This document shows, in pieces, positions 26,401 to 38,400 of a stretch of DNA of 64,000 nt (within the stretch, counting starts at the first letter, position 1; each line of letters starts with the position of its first letter). The notes beneath the pieces are model-generated. The model searched no databases. It was not told where the DNA came from and worked only from the letters and a program-made list of their open reading frames with translations. The DNA lies in the NCBI RefSeq assembly GCF_910591885.1, contig NC_063278.1, forward strand, positions 3,311,501 through 3,375,500, given 5' to 3'. The position numbers and the translations under genes were made by a program. Source of the DNA: Bombus terrestris (taxonomy: Eukaryota; Arthropoda; Insecta; Hymenoptera; Apidae).

Positions 26401-29400
26401 TCTCATTAGGATCATGGGTGTGTAACGAATCTTCATTTGGATTAGCTATTGTTGTTATACAATATGGATGATATTTACGGATATGATTAGTGACGATTAG
26501 ATACTCGAGATGTTAATGGCAATGATCTTAGGTTCAATAACGAATCCACGGTCAATGGGATAGCAAATGAGTTTTCTTCCAAAGTCCAAGTCAAACTAAA
26601 CTTACCGGTCCACAATTTAAGTGTAGCTCAACTTGCTTCTTGCCCACGGTACAAGTAGAACTCAACTAAATCGCTCAGTCCAAGTGGAACTGCATTTATA
26701 TGTTCTTCTCTGTACCCCTCGGGTCAACTATATTTTTAAAGAGAGCTATACAATTGCTCCATAGCTCTGTTAGGTAAAAACGTCCATCCTGTGACCGTGG
26801 CTACGTTCAACGACCCGTTGTGTCACTTCGAGCCCAAGCCTATTGTCACAATTCTCACACATAATCGGATTAAATCATAAACAACTACTTCTAAGTTTTA
26901 TTATTCAAGTACCGCTATAACGAAAGGTCTAGACTGAAGTATCGGGGGTTTTCCCAAAAATTCCAGAAGAAAGGCCCCGATGTCCTTTCATCTCCGACAT
27001 AATTATGTTATTATATTTTACGTTATTATATCTCACACCGTTGGTCATAAGTATCACAACACGTGTCGGTCATATCCAGCAAAATTTTAATATTTTTGAG
27101 GTATAGGTCATGATAGATACTGCTGGTGTATAAAGATTTTGTCTTTATCCATGTTGGGGGATTTTCTTCCAACCATCCGGACCGCTCCCTTCTCATTTAG
27201 AAATCGTGAAAAACAGGACTATGAGTGACGGGATTCGAATCTGGATCCTGGAACGTTCGTAAGCGATTACGCTAACCACCGCGCTAAAAACTAAAAAAAC
27301 TAAAATAATTCTACTGGCACGTTGGCAGTCCCGCAGGGAGGGCTCGCTTTGCGAGCCTATGGGGGCTGGCAAACCCACGTTCCCGCAGCCAGGGGGACCG
27401 TCGGGACAAGCGTCCCGCTTACGTGAGTCCCTATGTACACCGCAAGGAAGGTTGCCGGAGGAGCGAGGCGGCCACACTCTCTCCAAGGAGCCTTGGGTAG
27501 TAGCGCACCCACGATCCTGATGCCAAGGATGGGACCGTCGGGGACAGTTCAGGGTTTGGAGGCGCCCTGTAAACCGCGCTTACGTGAGTCCCATCTGGAA
27601 CTGCCGAACTCGGTTAGCAGGACGCTGGGCCGGTAGTGACGTGGCCGTACATCCACACGATAGTCCCACCAACGACTTAGGTTGGTGCCACGGGCGGGTC
27701 GAATTACAGCCCGGAGGGAGTAGCGACCCCTCTGCTTGGCCAAATAATGGGTATGGACTCGTGGTGGTAGTGGTTGATGGCCAAGATGCTGGCAAGAGGG
27801 CCGAATTAAGGTGTTCCCTTCCACCGAATGGCCTTCGGCGTGTGAGCAGCGTCCTACCTGCTCCGGTACCGTCCCGGTAGACGGAAGGGCTTAGAAAGGG
27901 CCCCGTTCGACCTGAGACGAGCGACAGCCCCTGCAGGCCTAGCTAATCCAGGAAGCAGGGCACTGTGTGCCTTGCACGACGGTTGGGCGTTTACCCAACC
28001 CCAAGTGGTCCAGGGGACTCGGGTGCTGTATGAATTTTTATCTGCGGAAAGTACCCGTCACCAAAAAAACCACATAATGTAATGGCACGTTGGCAGATGC
28101 TCCAGAGTACATGCAGAGTAAAATAATGCTATATAAAGCCATATTAAAACCTGTTTGGACCTATGGGATCCAATTATGGGGAACAGCGAGTAACTCCAAC
28201 ATAGAAATTCTCCAACGATTCCAATCAAAAACTCTAAGATCCTCGATAGATGCACCTTGGTATGTTACCAACGAAACAATACATGACGACCTTAAGATAC
28301 CCACAGTTAAAGAAGAAATATGCAAATTCAGTAACAGATATAATATAAGAGTTAACAACCACCAAAACCCATTAGTTTCCCAATTACTTGACACGATCGA
28401 TCAGATCCGCAGACTAAAAAGACGTTACCCTTTAGATTTAAACATTAGATTCAACTAGAATCAAACATACTATAAACTCTTATAATCCAAGTTACAGTAC
28501 CAGGCCAAAAGAATTTACTTATAATTCTCAATGAGAATTGATTGTAAAAGGTCTACCAAATAAAAAAAAAAAGAAAAAAAGAAACCACCGCGCTGCCGTC
28601 GTCCGGACCCTGGGTAGGGTCTTTGTGCAGCAAGCCATAGGACAGGAACCGTCGGAAAGTTTTGCTGTCGAGTGCCGCTACGTTTTTAATTGCTTTCATC
28701 TTCGAATTATTTCACTGAAAGTCTCAGTTTCCTTGTTTTCTCGTGCATAATAATTGCATACCGTTTCACGACCAGTAGAATTCGAAGGTTTACGTTATTC
28801 GAACCTGGCGGTGTGTCAAAGGGAACACCAAGATGGAACTGCCCTCTGACATCGATCAATTATGAGAAACATAACGGCGATCAATTACCGAAGAAAGTAT
28901 CGTATTACTTCTCCAGTAACACCAAGATATACGTTCCAATATTTAAAGACGATGGTGATCCGCAATTTGCAATTTCCTAATTCCCTTCTTCCCTTTCCGC
29001 TTTAACAACGTCCCACTTACGTACACGGAAATGAGATTCGTCCTATGTAAATATCCATGTGTGCGTATCTTCGAACTGAACCCTTACCTTCACACACGTG
29101 ACTGACATTTGTATCCAGCGAGGCAACGGAAATGCCAAGCGTAACTCGATATTGCGAAGTTCGTTAGCCGTCACTGATATCCGAATGAAATCGATATTAG
29201 GCGAAAATCACTCTTGCCACGCGGTTTACATATAATTCCCAGTTTTAACCGTAATAACTGTGGTTCAACCGCATGCTACGCGTCACACCAACGTCGGATA
29301 TCGAATAACATTGGGGGCACGGCGTCGTCAATTGGATGGAACGTTCGATGTTTACCAACAAACTGCGTAGAACCGCAGCAGAGGATAGTTTACCATGCAA

Positions 29401-32400
29401 TATCTTTGTTGCGTGGTGGAAAGTCGAATAGGAGATGGAAGCTGCTGACAGGGTGCGGCGTAGGATTCCGTAAATTATCTTCTTTGGTGGAAGAACAGAG
29501 CTACTCTACCGAGTTCTAAATGAAATGTTATTCCTTGTAAAATGTATATGGTTCGTTGAAAATTTGTTTATTTCATGGATCGTCGTGCGTGAAGCGAAAC
29601 GTATACTTCGAAAAGGACCAGAGAATTAGAGAATGTAATGTAACGTAAAACCGGAGATTTGTGAAAAACCCGAAAGAGCAGGATTAGTAATAATAAATAA
29701 ACGAGTAAATATAGTAGAGAAAGATAGATGCGTTGGTTTACAGCAAGTTGATGATACTTGTAATTAAGGGGGTGTCCTTAATTGAAATGTTCTAAAATTG
29801 CATCTTTTTGTGATTTTTTTTTTTTTAGAAGGGAAAGAAAGAAATGAAGTTATTGAATTTTGAGGTATGGTTTTATATATATTTAACGAATACAAAAAGA
29901 TTTCTTTTTAAAGTAAAAAGAAAGATTATAACAGATTTCTAAGCCCATTTCATGGGCTGCAATTTTCAATCGGCGTGAAAGATCCACCTCGTAATTCTTG
30001 ACCGAAACAAAAAACCAAAAAAGGATTAAATTATTATATATTTTTCTTCTCGATGAACTAAAAAGAAAGAAAGGCAGAAAATAGTGTAAAATTAAAAATT
30101 TTGACGGGTTTAAAGGAAAAGTGTGTTTTATAAAAAGAAACTTTAAGATTAACTTTAAGGTGCTGTAACAACTATTCAAATAAACTTTTTGACGAACTTT
30201 TTTAGTTCATCGAGAAGAAAAATATATAATAATTTAATCCCTTTTTGGTTTTCTAAAAAAATCACAAAAAGACGCTGTTTTAGAACATTCTAATTCACAA
30301 CACCCCATTAAATCCAGAAGCTATTAATATGCAAAGTTATCGTAAGACTCATGTGGACATAAGGCATCGAACCACGGGGAACAGTAGCTGATAGCCGCAT
30401 TAAAAAAATAGAACCAATGCAGTCGATAATACTTGGCACGATCGTAAATGGTCTGTGGTACGCTTGTAACGATGACCTCGGGAAAGACCTATGTGTTAGA
30501 ACAGACGAAGAAGAAATAGAACGCTTTGCAAACAAATATAAAGCTCGGCTAGAAAATCATCCAAATAGCCCAGCTCGCAGCCTGTACACATTACCTCGAG
30601 GATTGCAGAAAGCACATCCGGATGACCTGACCACCACACAATATCTTAATATTGCTGGTAATAGACCCAGATACTGTCCGATGTGGCACAGTATCTACTC
30701 GCTGATCGATCAAAACGATACAGTAATTTGCCGAATGTTCGTATAAATTCTGACTACCACGGGCCGTTAACGAACAAACAAACAAACAAACAAACAAAAA
30801 ATTGATAGTAATAGCAGTTATGAAAATATTCGACCATTTACTTAAATAAATTTATATCCAAATTATTTTTTATTTTATTATTTTCCATCATCCATGCGTC
30901 ACGCATTGTAATTGACATTTAACTTAATTTAAAAAATGAAATTTTTCGCAATTTCACGAAAATCCTGGTGTCCGTGAAGAGGTAAAACGGTTCGTAAAAA
31001 TTAGACTGCGCAGTTTTATGCATTTTATAGGCAAAGTGGAAGACCGCGCGAAACGTATTTAATACGAAAAAATATATAAAACGTTCAAAGTATTATATCG
31101 GTGGTTGTTAGGATATTTGAAAATTGGATAAAATAATTTTCTGTCGATGCTTCTATTTTTTTAAATTATACCCTTGAAAGTAGGAATTCGCATCGCAAAA
31201 ATCGGTGATATTTCCCGCCAAGAACAATTTTCCTCGGAATCCAACGAATTTCTCGACCATAAAATCTGTTCTATTCGCAGCAAGCGACGCGCAGTCGAAC
31301 GTGGATATTTTGGGCTCCATAGTCACCGCAGTAAAGGGTCTCCTGATCGGTTATCAAGGTGGCTACAACACGGAAACGAACAAAATGACGAGGAACGACC
31401 TGGGATTGGCCTTCAGCTACCAGGACGTTGGTTTCCACTTCCGATGTACCTCGATACCGTACGAGTACGGACTTTCCCTCTTGTACAAAGGTTACAAATT
31501 TTCATTACATTCTATGACGACCGTAGACTGCAAATTTCATGCATTCCTCTTATTTAACAAAACCGACTGCACCGAAATTCCTAAATTGTTTAATTACATA
31601 CTTGATATAATTTGGCCCTTGAAACGTGAACAATTTTTTCTTGTATTTTTATATCTCTGTATCGTTTCTTTATTGTTATTGCCGGTAGAAAAATGTGAAA
31701 GCGAAGAAGGCTGACGTTTAATAACAAATTTTTGCAGACCTGTATAGATGGCTGTAGATGTCTGTGTAATTTCATATTTTTCCATGAATATAAGCGAAGA
31801 AGCAGAATTTAAATGGAATATTATAACGAATACTCTCTTCAAAAGATATACATATTGCATCTTTTCACATCTCGTGTATATATTTTCACATGCAAGTTTC
31901 TTCTAAATGCATAAATATTCGCAGTCTACTATTTGTAAACTTTTTTTTAGTTTTTTGTTTGTTTAGTTTTTAAAGTGTATATATAGATATAGCGAAGCTG
32001 CTGGTTTAATCTATTTTTTATAAAAATTTTTTAACACGTTTCTTCTTTACCCGTGACAAGAACAAAACCGATTTGCTTTTTTCTTTTTTTCAAACAGTAT
32101 ATTATTAATCTTTAACGTTGCAAAAGAAGCGCGACTGAACGTAACAGATACGACGGTTAAAGTAAACGTGATGGTAATATAATTTCGTTGGCAATTTAGA
32201 GCGTAAAATTAGTATGGATCTGGTTTAACACGCGAATGCACATTCAACTGATGTAATTAACAGAATTAATTCAACGTGTATAATCGGTTCACTTTTGCCT
32301 TGATTAATATCGATGCGGTAGTTAATTGACGCATCGGGTGCGATTTTCCTTTAAAAAGTTAAAGAAGAAATACTTGGGCTTTATTTTCGAGTAACTTGAA

Positions 32401-35400
32401 TCTAGTTTACGGACAATTTAAATGAGATATAAGTATCTATAAATTATTATTAACGAAACATAAATATCATTAATAGTATTTCATATTTATCATAATATTA
32501 ATTAATATTCGAAAAATATTTATCGCCACGGTGTGCTGAAGATAACTGTGAATTGATTACTCTCACGTATAATATTTTTATCGATCAACCAAATCTATTT
32601 TATTATTCATATTATTTGCTTTTAATTTATTCGACAAAATTTAAGTTCCCGTTAAATTCAATTTTAACTTTACTCTATTTTCCGTATCACAATTCCCTTC
32701 GTTAGATAGCCACGAAATTTTCCCCATGCATATTATCAAAATTTAAATTATTCATCAGCCAGGAATTGAAATCGATCGTACAAAAGCTGTAACGCATTGC
32801 ATCGTACAAAACACACAGTTGTCTCCCGAATACGCTTTTTCTTTTCCAAAAATTAACAATATTTTCCAGCAGACAAACTCCTAATGTTCGTTCTAACCAA
32901 TCGATTTTTATCCTCGTTCTCGAAAACCAGCAAAATGGTCGCAAATTCAAAAATTCGTTCCCCTGACGATGTGATATTTCTCGTAAAGCAAATGGTCCCG
33001 TTAATTCATCGTGGTTTCCGGTTGACCGATGAGCGAACCACGCTTCCGTCAAAATGTTGCGAATATCGTGCAAGCACTCGCAAAGGAACTTGTAGTCGGA
33101 GGAAATTGAACAAGGGGTTGCAGTTCCATTTCACTTGGATTATTCTCGAGAGAAAGCGAGCATCGCGAGGTATCATACTCGATAGCAGGTCATTTTTAAT
33201 TACTTTTATGCCCCGAGGCTGTCCTTTACCGTAATCGAAAAGTGCTCATAGAAAACACTGTAAGTACGAAAATGGAAAAACTTTGATCTTTCAACGTAAA
33301 ACGTTCTACGTTCTCATTAACGAGAATGCAAGAGTATGGGTTTTAAGTGCAATCTCCCTTTCTAAATAATTATTCATAGAAAGCGGATTTTTATGTCGAT
33401 TTACATTTTTCAGAATATATTAGCTTGTCCGGAAAGTGTCTTTCTTTAAAACAGACACGTGTTTTACAACGATGCATCTTTATACAAACATGAAACCTAA
33501 TCTATCAAACGTTGTGATCTTTATCTTGATAGAAGAAAATGGATCATACGTAATTCGATAAAATAATGTTGTGCATCCATTATTTCCTTATAGAACGAAA
33601 GAGACTTTTAATAATTGAACAAGTGAAATCTCGCTACGAATTCATTTTACCTATCAAGTGTTATAGAAAGCGCTATACTTTGGATATTTCATGTATCTTT
33701 TCATTGTTATGTATATTTTGTAAAATTCAGCGCTTTTGAATTTCCAAAACAAACGCAGAAAAATTCACGGTCTTGTTGTTAGCAATTACGAAAGACAGTG
33801 TCGCAGCGTCCCCTCCATGGACAAAAATATAGCAGCCAAGATATTAGTTGTTTGTTTAGTTAAGTTTAGATATTAGTTCAAAGATATTAGTTGATTGTTT
33901 CTTGGCGATCGCCTATGTCGTCTATCTAAACGTGTTGAGAATTGTGGATCTTAATCGCCGAAATAAAAGTAAAGGAACACTAAGGCTACACTTAGAATTC
34001 ATATTAAAATAGTTTTAGATTTATTTGATAAACGATTTCCAGGATCTTCGTCGATGTACATTTGCACGCGTCTCGGCACTTTCTTTGTCTCACCATCTTT
34101 CATACCACGCTGCCAATGGAACAGTTCCATTCGTCTGGTTTTCGAGACGCTGTGCACACACATACTTCCGTACACTCATATTCACATACGTGTGTCACTA
34201 CTACGCGACCAATCTAGTCTAGCACACAAAATTATACGTATTTCAATGAAACGAACGAACATCTAATTTTAGGACAATAATTGAAAGACAAAAGCGATCT
34301 TTTTTCTGATAAAAAGTGGTATCTGCGAAGTGTTCATCTTGAAATGTTCTGGCTCCAATTTTATCAAATTTCATTAATTTCGTCGTTTTCGAGAAAAAAT
34401 TGCAAAAGGAATATAAGTTCAATGAAAATTGATTTTTTTACCAAAAGAACAGTCGACCCTTTCGACGTGGACGATCATATTCCACTTACGAATCAATCGG
34501 AAGCTGTCGAGTGGTGATGAGAATTTTTTAAAAATAAACATCAGTTTTCTCTTTTTTTCTTGCAAAGTGGATAATCGAAAATCCTCGTTGGACGAATGTG
34601 CACAAACGTGGACAAATCGCGGACAATCATATCCCACTCGCAGAATCGATGAAAAATATTCACCGTTGGATACTGATGTCAAATTTTTCAATTCCATCCT
34701 ACCTTTTCTTTTTTTCATCGAAGTGGACCAACGAATACTGTCCATTTTTTTTTTTAAATAAAAAATTACGTTTGGCAGACCCGTGATCTCATCTACCGTA
34801 AATGTTCCTCGCTCCAAAAATACACATAATTTCGCCATGGAAATTCAAGATCGTGCGTCGCACACGACTGAAAGGTCAGTTCGTTGTGACGAACAATGGT
34901 CCATCGGAAATGGTACAATGCGTCACGTTGGCAAACGTCGTCAGTTTTCGTATCGGTTGATGCTACCGCAATATTGTCGTAGCGTTGTTGTGTTGTATAG
35001 GATTGTGTTACCAGATTGAGGTAGGTTCGGGGTTAGATTTCGGCCGCTGTGTCGTGAGACGTTCGCCTACGTTCGTATATCAGCTCCACACACATTCTAA
35101 TTTATGTTAGGTTGTCCGAAATGTTTCTTTCGTTTTATAAGGAAATGATAGACGCGCTATGTTTTTTCTTTTATATTAATTTATTGAATTATGCGCGAAT
35201 ATAATGATAGAAATAGAACGAAATGGATCAATAAAATAATATAAAACAGAAATTGTTGTTCATCTCGTGAAACGAAAGAAACTTTTCGGACAACCTGATA
35301 TTTTCTCAATGACGTTTGCGATAGCCGTGATCACTTTTGTTGGACCCTTCCATTTAGAAGTTTTATCGTGTGGTGAACCATACTCGGGAGTATGGTAGTT

Positions 35401-38400
35401 GGCCTAAATGCTACAGACTGCAGCTTAATTCTTACTTGGCCTGATAGAGTCCGCTAAGCGGTTAAATGTTGCAAATAAAAGATTAACAAGGGGAGAGGAG
35501 AATTCCCAAGCCGCAAATTCCAAAAATCATGATACTTTGAGGATATGTAAGGGATATATATATATATATATAGACTATGGAATTTCGTTTTGCTGGCCAA
35601 ACGACTTTATGAGGGTGAAACTGAACCCCGAAAATCCGGCTAGTTTATGATTTTCCGTTGTAATTCGCGAACTCTGGGAGATAGAAAAAACGTTTTCAGG
35701 TAAAAGTTACTTCCTTTAATTGGGACTATCGTTTAAAGTAAAACAATTTGTTAATTTCCTAGCTAGTTATAACGCAAAGTGGAAAAATAGCGGAATTTCC
35801 AGAGATCAATCTCACCCACGTACGGCGATTTTGGGCAGAAGGGAAAATTGCGTAATATTATGACTATATATCGTCTACATATCCCGAAAGTTTCATAATT
35901 TCTGGAATTTTCGAGCTGGGCATCTTCCTTTGTAAATGATACAGGCTCGATCGGATTTCATTTTCTTTGGAACGTAGCTCGTAGGTATTTTAATTACACG
36001 ATATGTTTTTCCAGATGTACCTTTTTTTTTCTATAATGAATTACATTTTTCTTTACAAAGTAGAACACACACATACACACACAAATATATATACAGCAGC
36101 TAAAAAGTGAGCGATCATTATATTTGCCAACTGTTTTAAAATACCTAAGTGGAACGAACAACATGTCGTCAGAAAGTTTTATCATCCTTTTTATTTATTT
36201 TCCAATGGATTCGTACTCGTGAACTTTTTAACCAACTCTAACGATAAAATGGTAAGTTTACGCTTACCCGTATAAGCTCTCCCCTGAGGACCGAAGGGTT
36301 TATTGGAATTTATTAAACGTTAGAGGTGGGATTCTGTATATGTTTTTGCTGTTAAATGAGAATCCTCCCTTGGTGGAAATTTCGAAACTTCTTGTCGATT
36401 ATCTGTTGCGTGGCCGGTAAATTTCGACCTACGTCACAAGTTCTCGAAAGCTTCTGCACCGAACAGACAATCCACGAGACACGCTGTTCAAGTTGATAGC
36501 TTTGCAATGCTCTGGTGGCCTCTATTGACGAAGGATTACCGAGTTTAATCGCTAAATATTGAAATTTATACCGTGTTCCCCTGGACTAAGATGAAACAAT
36601 AACATTAGCTTGCTCGTTTGCTATCGTTTCCCAGAAATTGCGAGGAAAAAGAGAAAATTCGATCTCTCTCGATTACTTTCTAATCCATGCTGTTGTAATG
36701 GAAAAGTATTAATCGATCTTATGGTAAACAGCAAGGCGATTGCCTTATCCTCAAAGCGAAATTTTCCGGAAAATAGTTACATACTTTAGCCTTCTCGTTT
36801 CTCAAGCTCTTGACGACGATTCGTGGGATTTGCCGCATTTTCAAACGTCGCTATATTATCGCCAGATCGTAGAAAATTAGATCCACAAGGAATACGATCG
36901 TTTCTTGCGGCAAAGTGGCACGGTAGCAGTTGACACGAAATTATCACAGCCCGATCGAATATAAAAATCGAGCAAAGGAACGATTACTTGTAACTGTTTC
37001 GTTTTTCTTTCTTTTTCGCCTCTAACTTATTCGGCGGTTTAATTTCGAAAATAGGAAACAGGGCAATGTTTCCCTAGGCAATTTTTCCTTCGAAATTTGA
37101 ACAAACAGTAGCAGGGACAGCAACAACGTAATTCGTATTCAATGTTTGCTAAAACTGTACGCTCCTCGATATGAAAATACAGGGGAGAAAAGCAAAACAC
37201 GAATTCTGGGAAAATCCTCATGCGACGGAATTTCCATCAGAATGTTAAACAATCGTATAGAAGAACTGACGGATTTCAGCGTGATTTCGAAACGATATAA
37301 ATATTTCTCATAATCAACGACGAGTTATCGTTAGAATTTTCCATTTTCTAACGTTTCTTGAATTCCCGATTAAATTCTTAAATGCGTACGACATTTTTCG
37401 ATATTCTATTAAATAGTGATAATAATATAAAAATAAATCCATTACGTAATATCATATTTCGAATGTTAAATTTAAACGATCAATTTTTCTCGTTCACGTT
37501 TCACAGCTGTTTTTATTTTTCATATTTTTTACGTCTTTTTAAATTACGCTATTTCACAGTTTCCAGCTGCAGCGTAAGATGTAAATGGACGACGATGGCC
37601 AGCGTCGTTCTGATACCACGCTGTTCGTAGTTGCCATGCATATTTTATAATCCGACGTGTTTACGCTTCACACGCCACTAATTTGTAATTACGGATCTAT
37701 CAGGAAGAAAATAAACGATCGGACACTGTCTGGAAATAATCCTGAATTAACGGCTGTTCGCACGGCTATACGTGCTACCAACGAGACACGAAAGCTCCAG
37801 TTTTTCTTCTCCCCTTCTCGTTTCGTTCGTTTCGTTAACGTGACATTTTTCTTTGCGTTGATGGCGAAGGAGCTTTGGGACCGATGAATCTGACGGCATG
37901 GAAAATCCTTTTTGCTCTTTACACCGTGGATTTCTATCGATTTTCCTGCTTTCACGACTAGCCGTGTGAATACATCAAAGTGAATATCCTCAAATATGAA
38001 AAAGCATAGCAAGCATACATGCTTTCGTTATCGATTTTTACGTAACTAGAATCTTTCCTGATGTGTTTAGTCAAATGATCCGGTTGAGAGTTTATCTTAC
38101 GTAGTGGGTTGCGTAATGAGAAACTGAAAGAAGATATTAAACAGTGTAACAAGTTCTCTTCCGCGAAAGAGCATCAAAGCTCGCTTTTCTGATAACTGAA
38201 GATAAAGAGCCACGCGAGAAAATTGTATCATCTACTTTTAACTTGCTTCTATGTTGGCAAATTTATTAATCTAAAAGTCCAGGAATTTACAAATCCATCT
38301 AATCTGCTAATTGACTAATCTTCTACTCTACTGACCCACGGGTCGATTAATTTATAAATCTACGGATTACTAAATTCTCGAATTTTGTTTGCGAATCTGC

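Noticed and set aside
27193..27880. Overlapping GC-rich frames of 91-98 codons on both strands
   Set aside because: They lie in a GC-rich retroposon segment; open frames follow from low stop-codon frequency, and no domain is visible.
31491..31714. Extension of porin exon 3 to the end of its open frame
   Set aside because: The extra residues are hydrophobic and unlike any porin; the donor at 31491 gives the conserved KVN junction.
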